From: CAYJAZ01 sp964371865
GTDB taxonomy: Bacteria; Desulfobacterota; Desulfovibrionia; Desulfovibrionales; Desulfovibrionaceae
Length of the DNA: 13,977 nucleotides
Assembly (NCBI GenBank): GCA_964371865.1
Contig: CAYJOR010000066.1
Coordinates: 1-13,977 of the forward strand
Reading direction: 5' to 3'
Shown: positions 6,358 to 13,937 of the stretch, in pieces
Numbering within the stretch: the stretch's first letter is position 1
Layout: each line of letters opens with the position of its first letter
Notes under the pieces: generated by a model
Databases searched by the model: none
Seen by the model: the letters and a program-made list of their open reading frames with translations, nothing else
Told to the model about the DNA's origin: nothing
Position numbers and translations under genes: made by a program

Positions 6358-7163
6358 GCTTGCTTATAATACGAAACACCTTCTAGTGGGATTTCTATTT
6401 CTTTGTTATGTTGAAATCCTGTTATATGTGAAAATCCAATACCTTTTAAGATATCAATAGCTTCCTCAAAACCAGCAAAATAAACATCACTTGTATGTGC
6501 ATCGCTTCCTAAAGAAAGCTTTCTGCCGCCTAGTTCATAGTAGAGCTGAAAAATAAATTTCAAGTATTTGTCATCATTATGTTGATAAAGGAAGCGAGTA
6601 TTAAATTCTAGAGCTTTTTTCTTTGCTATCACTAGCCTCAAAAGAATTGATAATTTTTTTTCATGATTTTCTATTGTTATATTATCTATGTATCTTAGAA
6701 GATAGTCAATATGCCCTACTATATCAAAACTCGAAAAATTTTCCAACATATTGATATATAAGTCTAAATATGAACTATATACATCATCGGCACTACGATT
6801 TTTTTGAAATGCTTGTGAAGCGCAATCATGCAATTCATCTTCATGTACTGACATAACTACGACATCATAATTATTATCATTAATAATTTTTTCCATATCA
6901 TTGATTCGAGAAAATTTATAGCCCATTTCAACTCCTTTCAAAATTTTTACATTATATTTTTTTTGAAGTTCGCCTATAATACGCTCTTGTTTCTTCACAT
7001 CTACAAACACATCCTTTTTTTGCTGTTGACATGATAAATCGAGGTGTTCGGTTGTTACAAAGTGGCTAATCCCTCTTTCTTCTGCAATTGCAAGATAATT
7101 TTCAAACTGTTCTATGCTGTCATGTGAAAGAAATGTGTGTACGTGTTGATCATAAATAGTCAT
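6351..7163 (-). CDS. PHP-domain phosphoesterase (HisJ/histidinol-phosphatase type)
   Basis: At 270 residues it has the normal length for the HisJ group of PHP metal hydrolases. Its metal-binding motifs appear in order: DQHVHT (H7, H9), TTEH (H40), KGVEMG (E79), SVHED (H107), DIVGHID (H151), EFNTR (186-190) and GSDAH (D221, H223). These are the residues that hold the trinuclear metal centre. The family dephosphorylates histidinol phosphate, but many paralogues act on other small phosphoesters. No his genes are near, so the substrate is open. It is cytoplasmic, with no signal peptide. AAGGG precedes the ATG. It is divergent from the GH116 gene across 316 bases of dyad-rich DNA, so a shared regulator or sugar-phosphate role is possible. 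The C-terminal YYKQAI and the stop adjoin the repeat. Confidence 0.85.
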   Translation of the reverse strand: MTIYDQHVHTFLSHDSIEQFENYLAIAEERGISHFVTTEHLDLSCQQQKKDVFVDVKKQERIIGELQKKYNVKILKGVEMGYKFSRINDMEKIINDNNYDVVVMSVHEDELHDCASQAFQKNRSADDVYSSYLDLYINMLENFSSFDIVGHIDYLLRYIDNITIENHEKKLSILLRLVIAKKKALEFNTRFLYQHNDDKYLKFIFQLYYELGGRKLSLGSDAHTSDVYFAGFEEAIDILKGIGFSHITGFQHNKEIEIPLEGVSYYKQAI

Positions 7164-7178
7164 AATAAAACCCTTATG

Positions 7179-7203
7179 TTAGAGCATTTTATAAGTGCTC
7201 TAA
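7179..7203. promoter_or_regulatory. Perfect 8+8 dyad before the PHP gene
   Basis: TTAGAGCA and TGCTCTAA are separated by nine bases. The dyad ends about 15 bases upstream of the PHP start codon, so a bound repressor or an RNA hairpin there would block expression. Confidence 0.4.
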
Positions 7204-7252
7204 TTGCTTTTACTTTCAAAAATAAAGTAAATTAGTAATATTTTCCTCTATC

Positions 7253-7284
7253 GTTACAAAGCAAAGATAAATTTTCTTTGTTAC
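7253..7284. promoter_or_regulatory. Perfect 9+9 dyad GTTACAAAG / CTTTGTTAC
   Basis: It lies mid-way between the divergent PHP and GH116 genes, about 90 bases upstream of the PHP start and 130 upstream of the GH116 -35 box. It is a candidate operator for a dimeric regulator. There is no family assignment. Confidence 0.4.
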
Positions 7285-7414
7285 AGTTTTATTGCATTTG
7301 AATGGCTTTATTGTGACATTTTAAATTTATTTTTCTGATAAAATCAGCTTTTAATCATTGTTGAATTGAACTCAGAATAGTGTTTTTTTTCAACATAAAT
7401 TTTATAAAGATCTT

Positions 7415-7443
7415 TTGACTATTTATCATCTTTAGTGTATGAA
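7415..7443 (+). promoter_or_regulatory. Sigma-70 promoter of the GH116 gene
   Basis: TTGACT (7415-7420), a 17-base spacer and TATGAA (7438-7443, followed by T) lie 37 bases before the start codon. The implied leader is about 30 bases with AGAGGA at 7469-7474 as the ribosome site. Confidence 0.65.
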
Positions 7444-7479
7444 TAAAAAATTCTCAAATTCTTTATCTAGAGGAAAAAA

Positions 7480-9864
7480 ATGAATAAACACAGAGACCTT
7501 GCCCTAAAAGGCTTTATACATAAAACAGGAAAAGAAGAAAAAGTTATTAGCTCTCGTGAATACAGTCACGATGATGGTCAGCATAGTGGACCTTTCTTCG
7601 GTGGATTAGGAACTCCTTCATTTTCAAGAGATTTTGACGGATATTTTTCTCGTTGGCACCTTGAACCAGGTGTTCATGTTCAGCACAAAATGCAAGAAGC
7701 ATATTTTATAGTTTCATGGGAGGGAACACTAAATAACAATAAAATAAAAGGATTTACGGAACTTAATTCTACGGCTTTTGAAAAAGGTTTTAAACGTGAA
7801 GTAACTGCTCTCTTCCCTTGCATGTGGGAAACTTATTCGCATGATGAACTTCCTTTTACTATTATACTTAAAACATGGTCTCCTTTTGTTTCAGGTGATT
7901 TAAAAGCTTCATCACTCCCGCTTGTATTTTTTGATATCCAAATCGAATGTGACGAAAGTATGCAAGATAGTTGGAAAATAGCAAGTGCTTTCTTCTTTCC
8001 GAATCTTCTTGGTTGGAGAAACGGATTCATCACTCCAGTGGATAGAACAAAAACTCCTTTTCCGGCGCAAACTCATGCAGGAAATACCTGTTTACCTTAC
8101 GAATTTTCATTCGACAACAGAAGCACATCAGCAATTATTCAAACAAAAAACACTGCATATAAAAATTGTGTAAAACGTAGCCTCGAGGGCGAAATTATGC
8201 ACTTTGTCTATGCAGATTCAAATGCAAATATCACTCGTGAGGTCTGTTATAAAGCTGGTATGAATAGAATTGGTATAGCTGAAGCTGAACAAGAACACAC
8301 AATAAATTGGGTACGAGAAAAATTTATCCTAACAAATGAACTACCTATGAGTGAGCTTTCTTGGCAAGCTCATTGGGACGAAGCACTAGGTTCTGCTCTT
8401 GCTGTAACTTACGATTGCACAAAAAGTACTGTTGCAAAGGCGACCTATTCTTTAGCTATTGATTGTCCTATCACAGAATTTGGTAAAAGTAGAAAATGGT
8501 ATACAAAATATACTGAATACTTCGGAACTAGCGGACACAATTCATCTTCTATAGCAAAATATGCTCTTGAAAATTGCGATTCATGGCGTGAGGAAGTATA
8601 CAATTGGCATAAAAAATACGTAGAAGAAAGTTCACTTCCAATTGAAATTGCACTCACACAAATTAACGAGCTTTATTTCCTTATTGGTGGAGGAACTGCC
8701 TTTGTTCGTCAGCTCGTGGATAAAGAAGATGTGAGCGAACCACGCCTAGGAGATAAAGAACATTTTGGACTTCTTGAAGGTTTTGATATTGGCTATTATT
8801 ACTATAATACCGTAGACTTATGGGTATTTTCTTTTGCTGCCCTTTCAAGGCACTTTCCAGAACTCGCACAAAGTGTTTTTGACGATATTCTAGCTACAAT
8901 TCCTCTTGAAATCCCTAAAAAGCACATGATTTATCGTGAATTTGAAATGCGTCCAATTCTAGTAAAAGGAAAAATTCCTCACGATTTTGGAGCAGCCCCA
9001 TCAGATCCTTGGCATGATTTAAATGGATACCAAATGCGTGATGACTCTAATCAATGGTTAGATCATGTTCCTACAAATCTAGTAAGCTACTATCTTCATT
9101 GTAAAAAAACAGGTAGAAAAATTCCACAAGAAGACTGGGTAAAAATCAAACAAGCTTGCTATTTTATGCTTTCTCAGCAAGAAGATGATGCTCTTCCACA
9201 TCATAAAGCTTTTGGCGATTCTACTTGGGATAATCTTGGTCTAAAAGGAGTTTGTACCTATACTTCAACCGCTGTTATTGCGGCTTATCATGTTATTATT
9301 GAATGGGCAAAAGACTTTGAAGAATCTGAATTGATTCAAGTTTTAGAAGCTCAACTTGATAAAGCATATCCTAATTTTGATAAACATCTTTGGACAGGAG
9401 AATATTTCAGAGCTTGCACAGTCGGCAGTTATGAAAATTGCCTTATGGGCGATTCTCTTATTTGGCTCATGTACCTCGACATGGCTGGAATTGAACATAG
9501 AATTGAAAAAAATAAAATCAAAAAGCATTTAGAGGCTGCGTATAAATTCAACTATAAAAAACATGGATTCCACGGACCTTTACTTATTTGTGAACCAGAA
9601 CGTGGCTCTTTCCCTCCTGATGGTGGTGACATTGGCTTGCAAGTTAACGAAGTTCTTCTTGGCTCTGCTTGGACAACGATAGCACTTATGAAATATTACG
9701 GACTTGAAGATGAGTTCAAAGATATTTCTTATGATATGGCAAATTATCAACATAAGGAATCAAGTCTTCATTTTAGATCGCCTGCCGCTTGGGACGATCA
9801 GAAAAGGTTCAGAGCTCCTTTAAATATGCGCCCTCTCGCAATTTCCTTACTCGACTGGAAATAA
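7480..9864 (+). CDS. GH116 family beta-glycosidase (GBA2/bile-acid glucosidase-like)
   Basis: The 794-residue protein has the two-domain layout of GH116: an N-terminal beta-sandwich (about 30-300) opening with GGLGTPSFSRDFDGYFSRWH then LEPG (41-64), and a C-terminal (alpha/alpha)6 catalytic domain (about 370-794, DUF608). The nucleophile is expected at E433 in LLEGFDIGYYYYNTVD, equivalent to the Glu in GBA2 'LEGVEYxMYNTYD'. The acid/base is expected at D584 in STWDNLG, equivalent to 'QTYDGW'. The 151-residue spacing fits the archaeal and bacterial enzymes. IPHDFG, GYQMRDDSNQW and NCLMGDSLIWLMY are further family blocks. There is no signal peptide, so it acts in the cytosol on an imported or internal beta-glucoside or beta-xyloside; specificity is not readable. 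It is monocistronic between its own promoter and a strong terminator. Confidence 0.88.
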   Translation: MNKHRDLALKGFIHKTGKEEKVISSREYSHDDGQHSGPFFGGLGTPSFSRDFDGYFSRWHLEPGVHVQHKMQEAYFIVSWEGTLNNNKIKGFTELNSTAFEKGFKREVTALFPCMWETYSHDELPFTIILKTWSPFVSGDLKASSLPLVFFDIQIECDESMQDSWKIASAFFFPNLLGWRNGFITPVDRTKTPFPAQTHAGNTCLPYEFSFDNRSTSAIIQTKNTAYKNCVKRSLEGEIMHFVYADSNANITREVCYKAGMNRIGIAEAEQEHTINWVREKFILTNELPMSELSWQAHWDEALGSALAVTYDCTKSTVAKATYSLAIDCPITEFGKSRKWYTKYTEYFGTSGHNSSSIAKYALENCDSWREEVYNWHKKYVEESSLPIEIALTQINELYFLIGGGTAFVRQLVDKEDVSEPRLGDKEHFGLLEGFDIGYYYYNTVDLWVFSFAALSRHFPELAQSVFDDILATIPLEIPKKHMIYREFEMRPILVKGKIPHDFGAAPSDPWHDLNGYQMRDDSNQWLDHVPTNLVSYYLHCKKTGRKIPQEDWVKIKQACYFMLSQQEDDALPHHKAFGDSTWDNLGLKGVCTYTSTAVIAAYHVIIEWAKDFEESELIQVLEAQLDKAYPNFDKHLWTGEYFRACTVGSYENCLMGDSLIWLMYLDMAGIEHRIEKNKIKKHLEAAYKFNYKKHGFHGPLLICEPERGSFPPDGGDIGLQVNEVLLGSAWTTIALMKYYGLEDEFKDISYDMANYQHKESSLHFRSPAAWDDQKRFRAPLNMRPLAISLLDWK

Positions 9865-9900
9865 AACAATGGGTGTGTATTTCATTTAAAGTTTGAACTC

Positions 9901-9950
9901 TTGAGGGGGAAAACCACGTTTTTTTGAGAAAACGAGTTTTTCCCCCTCAA
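9901..9950 (+). terminator. Rho-independent terminator of the GH116 gene
   Basis: TTGAGGGGGAAAA (9901-9913) pairs with TTTTCCCCCTCAA (9938-9950). An inner CGTTTT/AAAACG stem (9917-9922, 9929-9934) continues it. ACTCCCCTTTTTC follows. The symmetrical stem could also stop transcription coming from the right. Confidence 0.85.
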
Positions 9951-10163
9951 ACTCCCCTTTTTCTTAAAAAACATTTACCTCAACCGATATTTTTTCTTTT
10001 TAAAAGAAGTTATAGTTTATATAGGTTGACAAAAGCAAAAAAAGTAGTTATTTAATTTTAACTAATATATAATTAATCCCCAATAAATTATCTGTTATCT
10101 ATTATATTATTAACCACCTAAAGTCATTTATTTATGATTGAGGACGAGTGGCTTTTTATAAAA

Positions 10164-10200
10164 GGCGTGTTTCAAAGCATGGAATTTATGAAAAGTCACT
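10164..10200 (+). repeat. Degraded partial copy of the MITE-like element
   Basis: Three blocks appear in the same order as in the element at 3635: GGCGTGTTTC (10164-10173, one change), TGGAATTT (10180-10187) and ATGAAAAGT (10188-10196). Short deletions separate them. The right half and its inverted end are not recognisable, so this is an old fragment. Confidence 0.45.
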
Positions 10201-10245
10201 TTGTTTATATAATCTAAATTATTATAAAAACTTTAATAAAGTTAT

Positions 10246-10283
10246 GGGGAAAACATCATTTCATTGCAAAATGTGATTTCCCC
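10246..10283 (-). terminator. Hairpin downstream of fhs
   Basis: On the minus strand, GGGGAAATCACATTTT pairs with AAATGATGTTTTCCCC, interrupted by one bulge. It lies 27 bases past the fhs stop. The following ATAACTTTATTA is a poor T-tract, so termination strength is uncertain. Confidence 0.5.
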
Positions 10284-10309
10284 TTTATCATATTATAATT
10301 TATAGATTT

Positions 10310-11989
10310 TTAGAATAAACCGGTAATTTTACCTTCATTATCTACATCAATGAATCCTGCACTTGGGAATTTTGGAAGTCCCGGCATTGTCATGATTTCA
10401 CCTGTATAGGCTACAATAAATCCTGCTCCAGCTGAAACTTTTAAGTCTCTAATTGTAACAACGAAATCACGCGGTGCACCAATCAAACTTGCATCGTCGC
10501 TGAAGCTGTATTGAGTTTTTGCCATACAAATTGGCATATTTGAAAAGCCTAATTCTTCAAATAGTTTAATTTGTCTAGCCGCTTGAGCTGTAATTACAAC
10601 ATCTCTACCACGGTATACTTTTTTCACAATTGCATTTAACTTATCTTCAATAGAGCAATTAAGAGGATAGGCGCAAGTGTAAGGTTCATTTTTTTCATCA
10701 CAAAGTCTTACAACTTCTCTAGCTAAAGCTTCTCCGCCTTTTCCGCCTTTTTCCCAAACTTCAGATAGCGCAACGTTTACACCGAGTTCTTTACATTTTC
10801 TTTCAACAAGTTCAAGTTCAAGTGGACTATCGCTTACGAATTTATTAATTGCTACTACTGATGGAAGACCGAATACATTCTTAATATTTTCGATATGTTG
10901 TAATAAGTTTGGCACACCTTGAGCTAGGCAAACTAAATCTTCTTTATCGAGCTTATCTTTGGGGCAACCACCGTGAAGTTTTAAAGCTCTTACAGTTGCA
11001 ACAACTACAACAGCAGACGGATTAAGCTCTGCCATACGACATTTAATATTCAAGAATTTTTCAGCACCAAGATCAGCACCAAAACCAGCTTCTGTTACAA
11101 CATAATCACCTAACTTCAAAGCCATTTTTGTTGCGGTTACAGAGTTACAACCATGTGCGATATTTGCAAAAGGTCCACCATGAATAAACGCAGGTGTCTT
11201 TTCAAGAGTTTGTACAAGATTTGGTTTGAGAGCATCTTTTAAAAGAGCTGTCATAGCGCCTTCTGCTTTTAGGTCAGCAGCGGTGATTGGTTTATTTTCT
11301 TTTGTATAACCTACTATAATTCTTGAAAGACGTGCTTTAAGGTCAGTTAAATCGCTTGCAAGGCATAAAATCGCCATTACTTCTGATGCTACAGTAATAT
11401 CAAATCCGCCCTCACGTGGAACACCATTAGTTCTTCCGCCAATACCAGAAACTATATTACGTAATTGTCTATCGTTCATATCAACAGCTCTACGCCATGT
11501 AATACGTCTAACATCAATATTTAAGTCATTTCCGTGGTGAATATGGTTATCAAGCAAAGCTGCTAGTAGGTTATTTGCTGCGCCAATTGCGTGAAAATCG
11601 CCTGTAAAGTGAAGGTTGATTTCTTCCATTGGTACTACTTGAGCATAACCACCGCCTGCTGCACCACCTTTAATACCGAAAACAGGTCCTAATGATGGTT
11701 CGCGAAGAGCTACTACTGTTTTTTTGCCTATTGATTGAAGAGCATCGGCAAGACCAACTGTTGTTGTGGTTTTACCTTCACCAACCGGAGTTGGGTTGAT
11801 TGCTGTTACTAGAATAAGTTTACCGTCTTTTTTATCTGCATTATCAATTAAAAATTGAGTATCAATCTTTGCTTTGTATCTACCATAAGGTTCAAAATAT
11901 CCTTCGTCGATACCCATTTTTTCAGTGATTTCTTTAATTGGGGTCATAGTAACAGCTTGTGCTATTTCAATATCTGATTTGTACGCCAT
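10310..11989 (-). CDS. fhs: Formate-tetrahydrofolate ligase
   Basis: The enzyme makes 10-formyl-tetrahydrofolate from formate, tetrahydrofolate and ATP, the entry of formate into one-carbon metabolism (purines, formyl-Met-tRNA, serine/glycine and, in anaerobes, C1 fixation or oxidation). The 559 residues match the usual 555-560. The P-loop TPVGEGKTT is at 67-75. Signature GIKGGAAGGGY is at 105-115, preceded by REPSLGPVF. The second signature VATVRALKLHGG is at about 331-342. The C-terminal ITGLF is typical. It starts at the ATG at 11989 with AAGGAG six bases before it. It lies 163 bases after the HcnB-like gene on the same strand, but a terminator and a possible own promoter separate them. 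It has no defects. Confidence 0.97.
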   Translation of the reverse strand: MAYKSDIEIAQAVTMTPIKEITEKMGIDEGYFEPYGRYKAKIDTQFLIDNADKKDGKLILVTAINPTPVGEGKTTTTVGLADALQSIGKKTVVALREPSLGPVFGIKGGAAGGGYAQVVPMEEINLHFTGDFHAIGAANNLLAALLDNHIHHGNDLNIDVRRITWRRAVDMNDRQLRNIVSGIGGRTNGVPREGGFDITVASEVMAILCLASDLTDLKARLSRIIVGYTKENKPITAADLKAEGAMTALLKDALKPNLVQTLEKTPAFIHGGPFANIAHGCNSVTATKMALKLGDYVVTEAGFGADLGAEKFLNIKCRMAELNPSAVVVVATVRALKLHGGCPKDKLDKEDLVCLAQGVPNLLQHIENIKNVFGLPSVVAINKFVSDSPLELELVERKCKELGVNVALSEVWEKGGKGGEALAREVVRLCDEKNEPYTCAYPLNCSIEDKLNAIVKKVYRGRDVVITAQAARQIKLFEELGFSNMPICMAKTQYSFSDDASLIGAPRDFVVTIRDLKVSAGAGFIVAYTGEIMTMPGLPKFPSAGFIDVDNEGKITGLF

Positions 11990-12031
11990 ACAAACTCCTT
12001 ATAAATCTACATATGTAAATTTAATTTATTT

Positions 12032-12061
12032 TTTATAGGATAGAAAAAAGCTTTTAATCAA
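12032..12061 (-). promoter_or_regulatory. Possible fhs promoter overlapping the upstream terminator
   Basis: On the minus strand, TTGATT (12061-12056), an 18-base spacer and TATAAA (12037-12032) lie about 43 bases before the fhs start codon. The spacer includes the 3' arm and T-run of the upstream terminator. The hexamers are fair, not perfect. Confidence 0.45.
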
Positions 12062-12108
12062 GTCACATTATCATAAAGTAGATAATATGTAAATATATTA
12101 AAAGCTTT
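12047..12108 (-). terminator. Terminator between the HcnAB-like pair and fhs
   Basis: On the minus strand, AAAGCTTTTAAT (12108-12097) pairs with ATTAAAAGCTTT (12058-12047) and is followed by further T's. The 38-base loop can form a small inner hairpin around ATTATC/GATAAT. The stem is AT-rich but perfect over 12 pairs. The other orientation also ends in a T-run, so it may work both ways. Confidence 0.6.
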
Positions 12109-12152
12109 GTTAGTTTTTTAACAATGTAATATAAGAATTTGCTAGACTAAGT

Positions 12153-13544
12153 TTATAAACCTATATTCGGCATTGACATTTCAGCCAATTCACCAAGTTC
12201 CAAAGGAAATAAAGGTGGTCTTGCTTTATATGGATTCAAATCTTCTAATGGAATTCCGTGTACTTGTGCTATTAAGTTAGCTACAGTGCTAGAGCACATC
12301 CTACCTTGGCAAGCGCCCATTCCTGAACGACTTTGTGCTTTTACGGAATCTGGTGAATAACAACCGCTTAGAACTACTTCTTTTAATTCTTTAGCTGTAA
12401 TTTCTTCACATCTGCAAACAACTGTATCGTCACTAGGAATAAGAGCTTCAGGATTTGGAGTAAATAAAGCATCGGTAAAGTCTTGCATCATTTTACAGCG
12501 AAGAACTTTACAATCGTAGGATTTAGCATGCTCGTCGCGCTCTGCTTGAGTCAATTTACCAAGCTTAGCGCAAATACCAAGTCCAACTAAGTTACCCTTT
12601 GCAAGAGCTGCTTCAGCACCTGATATACCGCCCACATCACCTGCTATGTAAACACTGCTTACGTTGGTTTCGCCCCATTTATTTGCTTCCGCGTGCCAGT
12701 AAAGATTCTTAGAATCCCATACTTGACGGCAATTTGCAAGCTGAGTTATGCGAGTTTCAGAAACAATTCCTTCGTGAGAAAGCACTGTTTTTGCTTCTAA
12801 TGTACGTGTTTTACCAAGAGAAGTAAATTTTACTTTCAAGCCATCGTCATCTGTGATTTCTATATTTTTAGAATTGAAAAATGTAGGAACTTTTTTCAAA
12901 ATTGCTTGCAAAGAAAAAGATATACCATTTAAGAAATAAAGTGGTCTACCAACTATTTTATAAGAATTGAGGAAAGCTTTCCATGCTGCTGCTTCCATTT
13001 TACCAGTTAAAACAAGTCCTGCAATCGGAACTTTTAGATGGCATAAATGTGCTAGAGTTTGCAAAATAAGAGGTCCATTTCCGCAAATTACTATAGGAGC
13101 TTCCGGAGTTACTCCGGCTGATTTTAGCAACAAATCGCACGCGCCGGCACCCATGACATTCGGTAAATCCCAACCTTTTATAGGAGTTGGTCTTTCCATA
13201 CCGCCTGTTGCAAGTACAACTGATTTTGCTGTTAAATAGTAACTTTTTCCCTCTACACTTGCGCAAACAGTGTTTTTATCCACATGCCATACTTTCGCTT
13301 TTGGAAGAAAAGTAACTTTTGAATTTAGAAATTTTTTCACAGTTTCTGCGCCGTGCTTATATTCACCGCCAAGAAACTTTACCTTTTCTGATGATGCTGA
13401 ACCGGCACTTTTCCAAATTTGACCACCGGGTTCAGTTTGTCTATCTAAAACAAGTACGCTCAAGCCATTTTCAGAGCATTGCATTGCAGTTGACATTCCG
13501 GCAGGACCGGCTCCTACTACTATAACATCCCATTGCATTTGCAT
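12153..13544 (-). CDS. FAD/NAD(P)-binding oxidoreductase with BFD-like [2Fe-2S] domain (HcnB/OoxA-like)
   Basis: The 463-residue flavoprotein belongs to the large alpha subunits of HCN synthase (HcnB), opine oxidases and proline or hydroxyproline dehydrogenases. FAD site VVGAGPAGMSTA is at 9-20. LATGGMERPTP is at 111-121. A second dinucleotide fold IVICGNGPLILQTL is at 151-164. VYIAGDVGGISGAEAA, closing the FAD site, is at 298-313. The C-terminus (about 374-440) is a bacterioferritin-associated-ferredoxin-like [2Fe-2S] domain with C377, C379, C412 and C417 (CxC...CxxxxC). AGGAG precedes the ATG. The start overlaps the stop of the small Fe-S subunit by one base (TAATG), showing translational coupling. 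The catalytic DadA/HcnC-like subunit that normally completes the enzyme does not follow. The substrate is therefore unknown. Confidence 0.87.
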   Translation of the reverse strand: MQMQWDVIVVGAGPAGMSTAMQCSENGLSVLVLDRQTEPGGQIWKSAGSASSEKVKFLGGEYKHGAETVKKFLNSKVTFLPKAKVWHVDKNTVCASVEGKSYYLTAKSVVLATGGMERPTPIKGWDLPNVMGAGACDLLLKSAGVTPEAPIVICGNGPLILQTLAHLCHLKVPIAGLVLTGKMEAAAWKAFLNSYKIVGRPLYFLNGISFSLQAILKKVPTFFNSKNIEITDDDGLKVKFTSLGKTRTLEAKTVLSHEGIVSETRITQLANCRQVWDSKNLYWHAEANKWGETNVSSVYIAGDVGGISGAEAALAKGNLVGLGICAKLGKLTQAERDEHAKSYDCKVLRCKMMQDFTDALFTPNPEALIPSDDTVVCRCEEITAKELKEVVLSGCYSPDSVKAQSRSGMGACQGRMCSSTVANLIAQVHGIPLEDLNPYKARPPLFPLELGELAEMSMPNIGL

Positions 13545-13900
13545 TAGATTTCTCCTTTTGCCTGTACGTTTAACTGTTCGAGAATAGGTGCATTTTCACT
13601 CTCTTGTTTTACAGTAAAGTCAGTCATACCTACTTGTCTGTACACGCGCATTCCTTCACGTACAGGTATCATACATGATTGCTGATTCGCTTTTCCGTCA
13701 ATATTCATCATGCATTCAAAACAAATACCCATCTGACAGTAAGGAGCTCTCTTACTTTTCTTACCCGTTACCTTTGTATAACCGGCATGCGAGATAAGAA
13801 CTGCTGCTGCAACAGTTATACCTTCTTCTACTTCTATTTCTTTATCCTCAAAAAAAATCTTTATCTTTTTCTTTGAGGAATTTTGAAAATGTGATTGCAT
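13544..13900 (-). CDS. Small [2Fe-2S] ferredoxin-like subunit (HcnA/OoxA-partner type)
   Basis: The 118-residue protein has a plant-type ferredoxin fold. The cluster cysteines are C55, C60, C63 and C76, spaced C-x4-C-x2-C-x12-C, in YCQMGICFEC and QQSCMIPVREGM. This is the pattern of HcnA and of the small beta/gamma subunits of opine, sarcosine and hydroxyproline dehydrogenases. It should pass electrons within the complex made with the overlapping downstream flavoprotein. The length is usual for the family (about 95-120). The ATG at 13900 has only a weak GCGAG-like site upstream. A repeat hairpin begins about 37 bases upstream (13938), so this gene is probably first in its transcription unit. 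Confidence 0.82.
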   Translation of the reverse strand: MQSHFQNSSKKKIKIFFEDKEIEVEEGITVAAAVLISHAGYTKVTGKKSKRAPYCQMGICFECMMNIDGKANQQSCMIPVREGMRVYRQVGMTDFTVKQESENAPILEQLNVQAKGEI

Positions 13901-13937
13901 AATATACTCGCTTTATGAGTAGTGTAAGTTAATTGGG

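Larger units (their letters stand above)
7164..7479. other. Divergent intergenic region rich in dyads (PHP / GH116)
   Basis: Several perfect inverted repeats crowd this 316-base gap. TTAGAGCA-N9-TGCTCTAA (7179-7203) lies right before the PHP ribosome site. Others are TTACTTT-N7-AAAGTAA (7210-7230), GTTACAAAG-N14-CTTTGTTAC (7253-7284), CTGAT-AAA-ATCAG (7335-7347) and TGTTGAA-N23-TTCAACA (7359-7395). A sigma-70 promoter for the GH116 gene follows. No coding frame is evident. The first and third are the best operator candidates. Which of them are meaningful in such AT-rich DNA cannot be told by eye. Confidence 0.45.
9865..10309. other. Intergenic region between GH116 and fhs 3' ends
   Basis: This convergent gap contains a strong terminator (9901-9950), a degraded MITE-like fragment (10164-10200) and a second hairpin (10246-10283). 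Between them is an orphan promoter-like sequence, TTGACA at 10026 with N17 and TATTTA at 10049, pointing right. About 60-100 bases further, CCAC/GTGG and GTCAT/ATGAT pairings end in GTGGCTTTTTAT (to about 10159). No open frame of note follows, so a small RNA is conceivable but unproven. Confidence 0.4.

Noticed and set aside
9871..9890. GGGTGTGTATTTCATTTAAA after the GH116 stop, resembling the repeat end
   Set aside because: Only the first eight bases match well, TA does not precede it and the orientation relative to the gene differs, so I do not count it as a copy.
11990..12031. Riboswitch (for example folate-related) in the fhs leader
   Set aside because: The leader is only about 40 AT-rich bases and shows no conserved aptamer-like core.
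13000..13266. Alternative minus-strand frame inside the HcnB-like gene
   Set aside because: It is an overlapping shadow frame; the real frame has FAD and NAD motifs on both sides.
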